Assembly (NCBI GenBank): GCA_030748365.1
Contig: JASMME010000122.1
Span: 1-5,064, forward strand
DNA from: Lutibacter sp.
Lineage (GTDB): Bacteria; Bacteroidota; Bacteroidia; Flavobacteriales; Flavobacteriaceae
Reading direction: 5' to 3'
DNA length: 5,064 nt
The notes under the pieces were generated by a model. That model did not search any database. It was not told the origin of the DNA and saw nothing but the letters and a program-made list of their open reading frames with translations. Shown one piece after another: positions 1 to 5,064 of this stretch. A program made the position numbers and the translations under genes. Within the stretch, counting starts at the first letter, position 1. The number at the start of each line of letters is the position of its first letter.

Positions 1-185
1 AAACAAAATCCAGTGCTAAAAAGCGTTTTAAGCTTACCGGAACTGGTAAAATCAAAAGAAAGCACGCTTTTAAAAGTCATATCCTGACTAAAAAAAGCAA
101 AAAACGGAAGTTAAAACTAACGCATGCCGGTTTGGTACACGAGTCGGACAAAGCGAACGTTTTACAACAACTGGCTTTAAAATAA
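1..185 (+). CDS. rpmI: 50S ribosomal protein L35 (5'-truncated)
   Basis: L35 is a small, very basic protein of the large ribosomal subunit. The reading frame starts at base 3 (bases 1-2 are the end of a preceding codon, probably Lys) and gives 60 complete residues, [19 protein letters not shown] at the start and ending in [15 protein letters not shown] before TAA. The SSAKKRFK...TGTGKIKRK...[16 protein letters not shown] pattern is diagnostic of L35, with the usual high Lys/Arg content and the conserved HILTKK block. The family is about 65 residues long, so only about five N-terminal residues and the start codon lie left of the window. It is followed on the same strand by rplT after 89 bases, the canonical infC-rpmI-rplT order; infC would be just outside. 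No defect is seen in the visible part. Confidence 0.96.
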   Translation, partial: TKSSAKKRFKLTGTGKIKRKHAFKSHILTKKSKKRKLKLTHAGLVHESDKANVLQQLALK

Positions 186-192
186 CAAAGCC

Positions 193-258
193 GGTAGGGA
201 ATTTATAATTAATAACCATGGAGTAGCGCTTACAAGTACCCTGAGGGTCGCCTACTAC
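193..258 (+). promoter_or_regulatory. structured rpmI-rplT intercistronic leader (candidate L20-responsive RNA)
   Basis: The spacer before rplT can fold. AGTAGCG (222-228) pairs with CGC (249-251) and TACT (253-256), leaving C252 bulged. On top of it ACCC (238-241) pairs with GGGT (245-248) around a TGA loop, with nine unpaired bases (229-237) on the 5' side only. A competing pairing exists: GGTAGG (193-198) can pair with CCTACT (251-256), including one G-U pair. The two folds are mutually exclusive. The hairpin ends 18 bases before the rplT ATG, and the intervening A-rich stretch has no Shine-Dalgarno motif. L20 is a known autogenous translational regulator of this operon in other phyla (E. 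coli, Bacillus). That this element binds L20 here is inference from position and foldability alone; an mRNA-stability element is an alternative. Confidence 0.4.
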
Positions 259-274
259 AAAAACAAAGAAAATT

Positions 275-619
275 ATGCCAAGATCAGTAAATTCAGTAGC
301 TTCAAGAGCAAGAAGAAAAAAGATATTGAAGCAAGCAAAAGGTTACTTCGGACGTAGAAAGAACGTCTATACAGTAGCCAAAAATGCGGTTGAAAAAGGA
401 CTGTTGTATTCCTACAGAGACCGCAAGAACAAAAAGAGAACATTCCGCGCTTTGTGGATACTGCGTATCAACGCAGGTGCCCGCCAGTATGGAATGTCCT
501 ACTCACAGTTTATGGGAAAAGTAAAAGCCGGCAACATCGAATTGAACCGAAAGGTACTTGCCGACCTGGCTATGAACAACCCAGCAGCTTTTAAGGCAGT
601 GGTAGACCAAGTTAAATAG
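275..619 (+). CDS. rplT: 50S ribosomal protein L20
   Basis: L20 is an early-assembly protein that binds 23S rRNA domain II, and in several bacteria it also represses its own operon. The 114-residue product has the expected length and full-length architecture. A basic N-terminal arm ([23 protein letters not shown], about residues 10-32) is the extension that threads into rRNA. It is followed by the conserved [25 protein letters not shown] block and the globular C-terminal domain ([16 protein letters not shown], then [16 protein letters not shown]). The ATG at 275 is preceded by an A-rich stretch without a Shine-Dalgarno motif, normal for Bacteroidota, and the N-terminus MPRSVN matches the family start. 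It is the last gene of its operon, followed 21 bases after the stop by a strong terminator. Identification is secure. Confidence 0.98.
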   Translation: MPRSVNSVASRARRKKILKQAKGYFGRRKNVYTVAKNAVEKGLLYSYRDRKNKKRTFRALWILRINAGARQYGMSYSQFMGKVKAGNIELNRKVLADLAMNNPAAFKAVVDQVK

Positions 620-640
620 ATCGTTCATTTCTTACTTATA

Positions 641-670
641 AAAAAACCCGAACAATTGTTCGGGTTTTTT
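641..670. terminator. bidirectional intrinsic terminator between rplT and prfA
   Basis: A perfect 30-base palindrome: the left arm AAAAAACCCGAACAA is followed directly by its exact reverse complement. As RNA it forms a CCCGAACA/UGUUCGGG stem with a short AAUU-centred loop, followed by six U on either strand. It lies 21 bases after the rplT stop (plus strand) and 57 bases after the prfA stop (minus strand). One element therefore can end both convergent units. Rho-independent function is inferred from this textbook geometry. Confidence 0.93.
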
Positions 671-727
671 GTTTATACAGTGGTTTTTTAAGGGACGGCC
701 TGTACCATAAGGGAAGCTACACCTAGC

Positions 728-1804
728 TTATAAAACCTCTCCTAATTCCTTTAATTTTTCGGTGTTTTCGGCAAGTTTTAAGGCTTCCACAATCTTGTGG
801 ATATCTCCGTTTACAATGTTTTGCAGGTCGTAGAGGGTAAGCCCAATCCGGTGCTCTGTCACCCGCCCTTGTGGATAGTTATAGGTCCTGATCTTGGCAG
901 ACCTGTCGCCAGAGCTAACCATGCTTTTACGCTTGGCAGCATCTGCCTCTTGTTTTTTGGCGAGTTCCAGTTCATACAACCTGGATCGTAAAACTTGCAG
1001 GGCCTTGTCCTTGTTCTTATGCTGGGATTTCTGATCCTGACACTGGGCTACCAGACCGGTAGGGGTATGGGTCAGGCGAACCGCTGAGTAAGTGGTGTTT
1101 ACCGACTGCCCTCCAGGCCCTGAAGAACAGAAATAATCGATGCGTACATCCTTCATATCAATCTGTACATCAAACTCCTCGGCCTCGGGCAACACCATCA
1201 CCGTGGCGGCAGAAGTATGTACCCTGCCCTGGGTTTCAGTTTGTGGTACACGCTGTACGCGGTGTACCCCTGCTTCGAACTTCATATCTCCGTAAACGTC
1301 CTCCCCTTCTATACCAAAGATGATTTCTTTAAATCCGCCGGAAGTTCCCTCACTCATATCGACCACACTGGTTTTCCAGCCCTTGTCAGCGGCAAATTTG
1401 GTATACATCCTATAGAGATCACCCGCAAAGATACTCGCCTCGTCTCCTCCGGTACCTGCCCGGACTTCTACCATCACATTTTTGGCATCTTCAGGATCCT
1501 TGGGAATCAGTCTAAACTTAATTTCCTCTTCCAACACTGGTATTTTTGACATCGCTTCTTCCAACTCCATCTTAGCCATTTCGGTCATTTCAGGATCAGA
1601 AGCATCAGCAATAATCTCTTTGGCTTCCTCAATGTTGTTGAGCAGGGTCTTATAAGTCTCGGCCAGGGCAACCACCCCGCCTAGGTCTTTGTATTCCTTG
1701 TGCAGTTTGATATAGCGTTGCTGGTCCGTAATGATATCGGGCTGGATGATCAGGTCGGAAACCTCGTCATATCGCTGTCTTACTATCCTGAGTTTGTCTA
1801 ACAT
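728..1804 (-). CDS. prfA: peptide chain release factor 1 (RF1)
   Basis: RF1 reads UAA and UAG in the ribosomal A site and triggers hydrolysis of the peptidyl-tRNA ester. The 358-residue product is the normal RF1 length. It has an N-terminal helical domain (about 1-105) and the [12 protein letters not shown] segment (113-123). The PxT-type tripeptide anticodon, here PQT at 187-189, lies in [19 protein letters not shown] and marks RF1 rather than RF2, which carries SPF. The catalytic GGQ is at 231-233 within [18 protein letters not shown]; its Gln is the expected methylation target of PrmC. The C-terminal [15 protein letters not shown] block (307-321) is intact. No in-frame UGA or frameshift site is present, again unlike RF2. 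The ATG at 1804 lies 43 bases after the purM stop, so it is probably co-transcribed with purM; its 3' end faces rplT across a shared terminator. Confidence 0.97.
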   Translation of the reverse strand: MLDKLRIVRQRYDEVSDLIIQPDIITDQQRYIKLHKEYKDLGGVVALAETYKTLLNNIEEAKEIIADASDPEMTEMAKMELEEAMSKIPVLEEEIKFRLIPKDPEDAKNVMVEVRAGTGGDEASIFAGDLYRMYTKFAADKGWKTSVVDMSEGTSGGFKEIIFGIEGEDVYGDMKFEAGVHRVQRVPQTETQGRVHTSAATVMVLPEAEEFDVQIDMKDVRIDYFCSSGPGGQSVNTTYSAVRLTHTPTGLVAQCQDQKSQHKNKDKALQVLRSRLYELELAKKQEADAAKRKSMVSSGDRSAKIRTYNYPQGRVTEHRIGLTLYDLQNIVNGDIHKIVEALKLAENTEKLKELGEVL

Positions 1805-1847
1805 CTGGGTCTTTACTTAGGGTGCGAATTTACAATTTTTAAACGAA

Positions 1848-3032
1848 TTAGCCCCCGTATTCGAAGCGACCAAACTCACTGTGAATGGTCAGTTTTTTGG
1901 TAGCGGAAGCCTCCACCCTTCCAATAACCTGGGCATCGATATCAAACTGTTGGGAGATCTGAATAAGGTCATCGGCTATCTCGGGAGAGACGTATAATTC
2001 CATCCGGTGGCCACAGTTAAATACTTGGTACATCTCCTTCCAGCTGGTCTTACTCTGTTCCTGAATCAGTGTAAACAAGGGTGGTACGGGGAACATATTG
2101 TCTTTGACAATGTGCAGCGCTTCCACAAAGTGCAGGATTTTTGTCTGTGCACCACCGCTGCAATGTACCATCCCGTGTAACTGATCGGCGCCAAATTCTG
2201 CGAGTACCTTCTTGATAACAGGCGCATAGGTCCTGGTGGGGGAAAGTACCAGTTTCCCGGCATCAAGCGGACTGTTCTCCACCGGATCCGTCAAGCCTAC
2301 CTTGCCCGAGTAAACAAGGGATTCAGGGACCGCCGCGTCAAAACTTTCGGGGTATTTCTGCGCCAGGTAGTTGGCAAAGACATCGTGCCTGGCTGAGGTA
2401 AGTCCGTTGGAACCCATACCACCGTTATAGGTATGTTCATAGCTGGCCTTTCCGGAGGATGACAGGCCTACGATTACATCTCCTGGCCGGATATTGGCAT
2501 TGTCTATGACCGCTGACCGTTTGATCCGGGCCGTCACCGTAGAATCGACAATGATCGTTCTGACCAAGTCGCCCACATCAGCTGTTTCGCCCCCGGTGGC
2601 GTGGATATCAACACCGTATGCCTGTAGTTCGCGGATCAACTCTTCAGTGCCGTTGATGATGGCAGCTATGACCTCCCCTGGTATCAGGTGTTTGTTCCTG
2701 CCAATGGTAGAAGATAGCAGGATATTATCAGTGACCCCAACACATAACAAATCGTCAATATTCATAATTAGGGCGTCCTGGGCTATGCCCTTCCAGACAG
2801 ACAGGTCACCGGTTTCCTTCCAGTACATATAAGCCAGGGAAGATTTGGTACCGGCTCCGTCAGCATGCATAACCAGGCAATAGTCCTCATCACGGGTCAG
2901 GTAATCGGGGACAATTTTACAGAAGGCCTTCGGAAAAAGCCCTTTGTCTACGTGCTCAATGGCGCGGTGCACATCTTCTTTGGAGGCAGAAACCCCTCTT
3001 TGACTGTATCTTTTACTAATTTCTGAACTCAT
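1848..3032 (-). CDS. purM: phosphoribosylformylglycinamidine cyclo-ligase (AIR synthetase)
   Basis: PurM performs the fifth step of de novo purine synthesis in the cytosol: FGAM + ATP gives AIR + ADP + phosphate. From the ATG at 3032 the product has 394 residues, longer than the roughly 345 of E. coli PurM, as is usual for Bacteroidota. Visible landmarks (this start): RYSQRGVSASKEDVH near the N-terminus, the ATP/phosphate-binding DGAGTK (58-63), MNIDDLLCVG (90-99), GGETAD (147-152), GLSSSGKASYEHTYNGGMG at the domain boundary, and VHCSGGAQTK (289-298) plus FNCGHRMEL in the C-terminal AIRS domain. The frame stays open upstream to a TTG at 3059 (403 residues). I reject that start because it overlaps the predicted -7 element, so it would precede the transcript, and because family proteins begin just before RYxQRGVSASK. 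prfA follows after 43 bases. No lesion is seen. Confidence 0.96.
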   Translation of the reverse strand: MSSEISKRYSQRGVSASKEDVHRAIEHVDKGLFPKAFCKIVPDYLTRDEDYCLVMHADGAGTKSSLAYMYWKETGDLSVWKGIAQDALIMNIDDLLCVGVTDNILLSSTIGRNKHLIPGEVIAAIINGTEELIRELQAYGVDIHATGGETADVGDLVRTIIVDSTVTARIKRSAVIDNANIRPGDVIVGLSSSGKASYEHTYNGGMGSNGLTSARHDVFANYLAQKYPESFDAAVPESLVYSGKVGLTDPVENSPLDAGKLVLSPTRTYAPVIKKVLAEFGADQLHGMVHCSGGAQTKILHFVEALHIVKDNMFPVPPLFTLIQEQSKTSWKEMYQVFNCGHRMELYVSPEIADDLIQISQQFDIDAQVIGRVEASATKKLTIHSEFGRFEYGG

Positions 3033-3043
3033 TAACAATGCAT
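3032..3043 (-). other. four-codon upstream ORF overlapping the purM start
   Basis: On the minus strand the purM leader contains ATG CAT TGT TAA (Met-His-Cys-stop). The last A of its TAA is the first base of the purM ATG, giving a TAATG overlap. Such an overlap is a common geometry for termination-reinitiation coupling. If transcription starts near 3050, this is the first AUG in the message, only a few bases from the 5' end. Nothing shows that it is translated; it can arise by chance in so short a sequence. Confidence 0.15.
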
Positions 3044-3046
3044 TGT
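3035..3046. promoter_or_regulatory. 12-base perfect palindrome in the purM leader (possible operator)
   Basis: ACAATGCATTGT is a perfect palindrome lying between the predicted purM transcription start (about 3050) and the purM ATG (3032). A site just downstream of a promoter is well placed for a dimeric repressor. As RNA it would give only a weak four-base stem, so a DNA site is the likelier reading if it has any function. I do not recognise it as a site for a known regulator. Confidence 0.25.
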
Positions 3047-3056
3047 AATCTTGCTG

Positions 3057-3086
3057 CAAAAGTAAATTATCTCAGCGAATATCAAA
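3057..3086 (-). promoter_or_regulatory. Bacteroidota-type sigma-A promoter for purM-prfA
   Basis: On the minus strand, TACTTTTG (3064-3057) matches the Bacteroidota -7 consensus TAnnTTTG exactly. An upstream TTTG (3086-3083) fits the -33 element with an 18-base spacer, and a second TTTG sits at 3091-3088 (23-base spacer). Transcription would start at about 3050-3052, giving a leader of roughly 20 bases before the ATG at 3032. It is the only TAnnTTTG match I found on this strand in the glnN-purM gap. It supports separate transcription of purM-prfA from glnN and excludes the TTG at 3059 as the purM start. Confidence 0.7.
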
Positions 3087-3174
3087 CCAAAGATCCCTGC
3101 TTAATTTTCAAAGAGATACAAAACTGCGCCCCAAACCAGCCATGCTTCCCGCAAAGAAGGGGCGTAAGCAAGGT

Positions 3175-3201
3175 AAAAAAGGCCACAAAATGCTTATGTG
3201 C
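3175..3201 (-). terminator. possible weak terminator after glnN
   Basis: Immediately at the glnN stop codon, the minus strand reads GCACA (3201-3197), a nine-base loop, then TGTG (3187-3184), one bulged G and a C (3182), followed by a run of six T (3180-3175). The stem is only four or five pairs, so it is a marginal intrinsic terminator. Its position directly after the stop and the T run are in favour. No stronger hairpin with a T tail is seen before the purM promoter. Confidence 0.3.
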
Positions 3202-5064
3202 TATCGGGTAAACAAGAGTTCGCGGTATTTGGTCAGTGGCCACAATTCATCGTCTACCATCAGTTCCAGTTTGTCACAATGGTACCTGATTTCTTGTAGA
3301 AAAGGCCTGACCTTTGTAGAATAGGCCTTAGACCTGTCTTCTATCTCAGCAAGTTTATTGGCCTTTTTCCTGGCTTCAATCATGGCGTCTATCTTTGAAT
3401 GGATGGCCTCAATATGGCCCGAGATACGCTTGATCAATTGCATTTGTTCTCCGGCGTGTTTTTCAAAATCAGTACCAAAGATATCCTTTAGACCAGAGAC
3501 ATTCTCAATCAGCATATTCTGGTAACGAACAGCGGTGGGCACCACGTGGTTACCCGCTATGTCGCCCAACACCCGCGATTCGATTTGGATACGCATCGTA
3601 AATTCTTCCATTTCTATCTCATAACGGGAACGTACCTCGGTCTCGCTCATAACGTTCATAGACCCGAACAGGTCGATGGATTTCTCAGAAACCTTAACTT
3701 TTAACGCTTCGGGCGTAGTCCTGTAATGGCTCAACCCTCTTTTCTTGGCTTCCTTTTCCCATTCAGTCGAATAGCCGTTTCCTTCAAATAGGATGTCCCT
3801 GGAAGACTTGATGTATTCTCTTAAAACATTGAAAATGGCTTCGTCCTTTTTTAGGCCTTTTCCTTCAATCAGGGCATCCACTTCCTTTTTAAAGGCAAGG
3901 AGTTGCTTGGCAACAATGGTATTCAAGACGGTCATGGGTCGGGCACAGTTGGCAGAAGAGCCCACGGCCCTAAACTCAAATTTATTCCCGGTAAAGGCAA
4001 AAGGCGAGGTTCTGTTCCGGTCCGTATTATCGAGTAAAACGTCTGGGATTTTACCAACCACATTCAGTTTTAGGTCGGTCTTTTCTTGCGGAGACAATTT
4101 ACCGTCGGTTACCGATTCCAGGTCATTCAATACCCTGGTCAGCTGCGCTCCAATAAATATGGACATGATGGCTGGAGGGGCTTCGTTGGCGCCAAGCCTG
4201 TGATCGTTACTGGCGGAGGTTATGGAAGCGCGAATCAGGTCTTCATAGGTGTTTACCGCTTTGATGGTATTGATAAAAAAGGTTAGGAACTGCAGGTTAC
4301 TCATAGGCGTTTTTCCGGGCCCCAGCAGGTTGACACCTGTATCGGTTGACAAAGACCAATTATTGTGCTTGCCAGAACCATTGACTCCGGCAAAGGGTTT
4401 TTCGTGAAGCAGTACCTTGAAATTGTGTTTGGAAGCTACCCGTCCCATAATATCCATTAGCAATGAGTTGTGGTCTACGGAAAGGTTGGACTCTTCATAG
4501 ATGGGTGCCAACTCGAACTGGTTGGGGGCCACTTCGTTGTGTCGGGTCTTTACCGGAATTCCCAACAACATACATTCATTTTCAAGGTCGCACATAAAAC
4601 TGATGGCCCTGCTCGGGATAGAACCAAAATAGTGATCGTCTAGCTGTTGGCCTTTGGCTGGGGAATGCCCCAACAAGGTTCTACCGGTCAGGATGATATC
4701 AGGCCTGCTGTTGGCCAGGGCCTTGTCGATCAGGAAATACTCTTGCTCCCAGCCCAGGGAGGAATATACTTTCTTCACATGCTTGTCAAAATACTTGCAC
4801 ACGGCCGTTGCCGCACCATCCACAGCATGGAGGGCCCTCAGCAAAGGCGTCTTATTATCGAGCGCCTCCCCGGTATAGGAGACAAAAACAGTGGGAATAC
4901 ACAGGGTGGTTCCGTAGATAAAAGCCGGAGAAGTCGGATCCCAGGCAGTATAGCCACGTGCTTCAAAGGTATTGCGTATACCTCCACTTGGAAAACTGGA
5001 GGCATCGGGTTCTTGCTGAACCAATTCGGAACCGCCAAAGCGTTCAATGGCCAGGGACGGACTA
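3201..5064 (-). CDS. glnN: type III glutamine synthetase (N-terminus beyond the window)
   Basis: Glutamine synthetase joins ammonia to glutamate using ATP in the cytosol. The large GSIII class, first described in Bacteroides fragilis, is typical of Bacteroidota and forms dodecamers. The frame is open to the right edge and gives 620 residues, beginning [23 protein letters not shown] proteins are about 725-730 residues, so roughly 105-110 are missing; the TTG at 5024 is internal and not the start. Visible motifs, numbered in this fragment: [10 protein letters not shown] (104-113) with metal-ligand glutamates, [14 protein letters not shown] (174-187), the ATP/substrate block [17 protein letters not shown] (221-237), [13 protein letters not shown], and [17 protein letters not shown] (349-365), followed by [11 protein letters not shown]. 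After these comes the long GSIII-specific C-terminal helical region (about 395-620), ending RELLFTR before TAG. There is no frameshift or missing motif in the visible part. Confidence 0.97.
   Translation of the reverse strand, partial: SPSLAIERFGGSELVQQEPDASSFPSGGIRNTFEARGYTAWDPTSPAFIYGTTLCIPTVFVSYTGEALDNKTPLLRALHAVDGAATAVCKYFDKHVKKVYSSLGWEQEYFLIDKALANSRPDIILTGRTLLGHSPAKGQQLDDHYFGSIPSRAISFMCDLENECMLLGIPVKTRHNEVAPNQFELAPIYEESNLSVDHNSLLMDIMGRVASKHNFKVLLHEKPFAGVNGSGKHNNWSLSTDTGVNLLGPGKTPMSNLQFLTFFINTIKAVNTYEDLIRASITSASNDHRLGANEAPPAIMSIFIGAQLTRVLNDLESVTDGKLSPQEKTDLKLNVVGKIPDVLLDNTDRNRTSPFAFTGNKFEFRAVGSSANCARPMTVLNTIVAKQLLAFKKEVDALIEGKGLKKDEAIFNVLREYIKSSRDILFEGNGYSTEWEKEAKKRGLSHYRTTPEALKVKVSEKSIDLFGSMNVMSETEVRSRYEIEMEEFTMRIQIESRVLGDIAGNHVVPTAVRYQNMLIENVSGLKDIFGTDFEKHAGEQMQLIKRISGHIEAIHSKIDAMIEARKKANKLAEIEDRSKAYSTKVRPFLQEIRYHCDKLELMVDDELWPLTKYRELLFTR

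Noticed and set aside
187..189. PQT in RF1 (protein residues) in place of the PAT of E. coli
   Set aside because: The family signature is PxT and PQT is usual in Bacteroidota, so it does not suggest altered stop-codon recognition.
714..729. Small inverted repeat AAGCTA-CACC-TAGCTT overlapping the prfA stop codon
   Set aside because: Only six mostly A/T-rich pairs with no T run after it on either strand; the strong palindrome at 641-670 already explains termination.
1805..1847. Possible internal promoter for prfA (TAAATTCG on the minus strand)
   Set aside because: It deviates from TAnnTTTG and has no TTTG at the right spacing upstream; co-transcription with purM is simpler.
3127..3164. CGCCCC / GGGGCG inverted repeat in the glnN-purM gap
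   Set aside because: Six-base arms separated by 26 bases and only a short TTTT nearby; too loose to call a terminator or operator.
3142..3324. Lys-rich plus-strand open frame of 60 codons
   Set aside because: More than half overlaps the conserved 3' end of glnN on the other strand. There is no recognisable family and the basic N-terminus comes from A-rich intergenic sequence.
3793..4203. Plus-strand open frame of 136 codons opposite glnN
   Set aside because: It lies wholly antisense to a strongly conserved part of type III glutamine synthetase and its product resembles no protein I recognise; a shadow frame.

Overview
This is an ordinary housekeeping stretch of a Bacteroidota genome, most likely a member of the Flavobacteriia. 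Four things point there: a type III glutamine synthetase, the long PurM typical of that phylum, an RF1 with the Bacteroidota-style CSSGPGGQ and PQT motifs, and a TTTG / TAnnTTTG promoter. The start codons also lack clear Shine-Dalgarno sequences. The genus cannot be named from the sequence alone.

Layout: on the plus strand, the window opens inside rpmI (ribosomal protein L35; about five N-terminal residues missing) and continues into rplT (L20). The 89-base spacer between them looks structured. The upstream part of the usual infC-rpmI-rplT operon lies outside the window. A perfect 30-base palindrome with A/T tails (641-670) ends this operon and can also serve the convergent unit coming from the right.

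On the minus strand, read right to left, come the 3' 85% or so of a type III glutamine synthetase (glnN, cut by the right window edge), a 168-base intergenic region, purM (AIR synthetase, de novo purine synthesis) and, 43 bases further on, prfA (peptide chain release factor 1). purM and prfA look like one transcription unit driven by a promoter at about 3057-3086. That promoter shows that purM starts at the ATG at 3032, not at the in-frame TTG at 3059.

How they work together: L35, L20 and RF1 serve translation. Glutamine synthetase makes the glutamine that PurF and PurL consume upstream of PurM, so a metabolic link between the two enzymes is plausible, but nothing in the sequence shows co-regulation. 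I found no mobile element, CRISPR array, tRNA or rRNA, and no sign of a new multi-gene system. The items most worth a second look are regulatory: the rpmI-rplT intercistronic RNA, and the 12-base palindrome plus four-codon upstream ORF in the purM leader.
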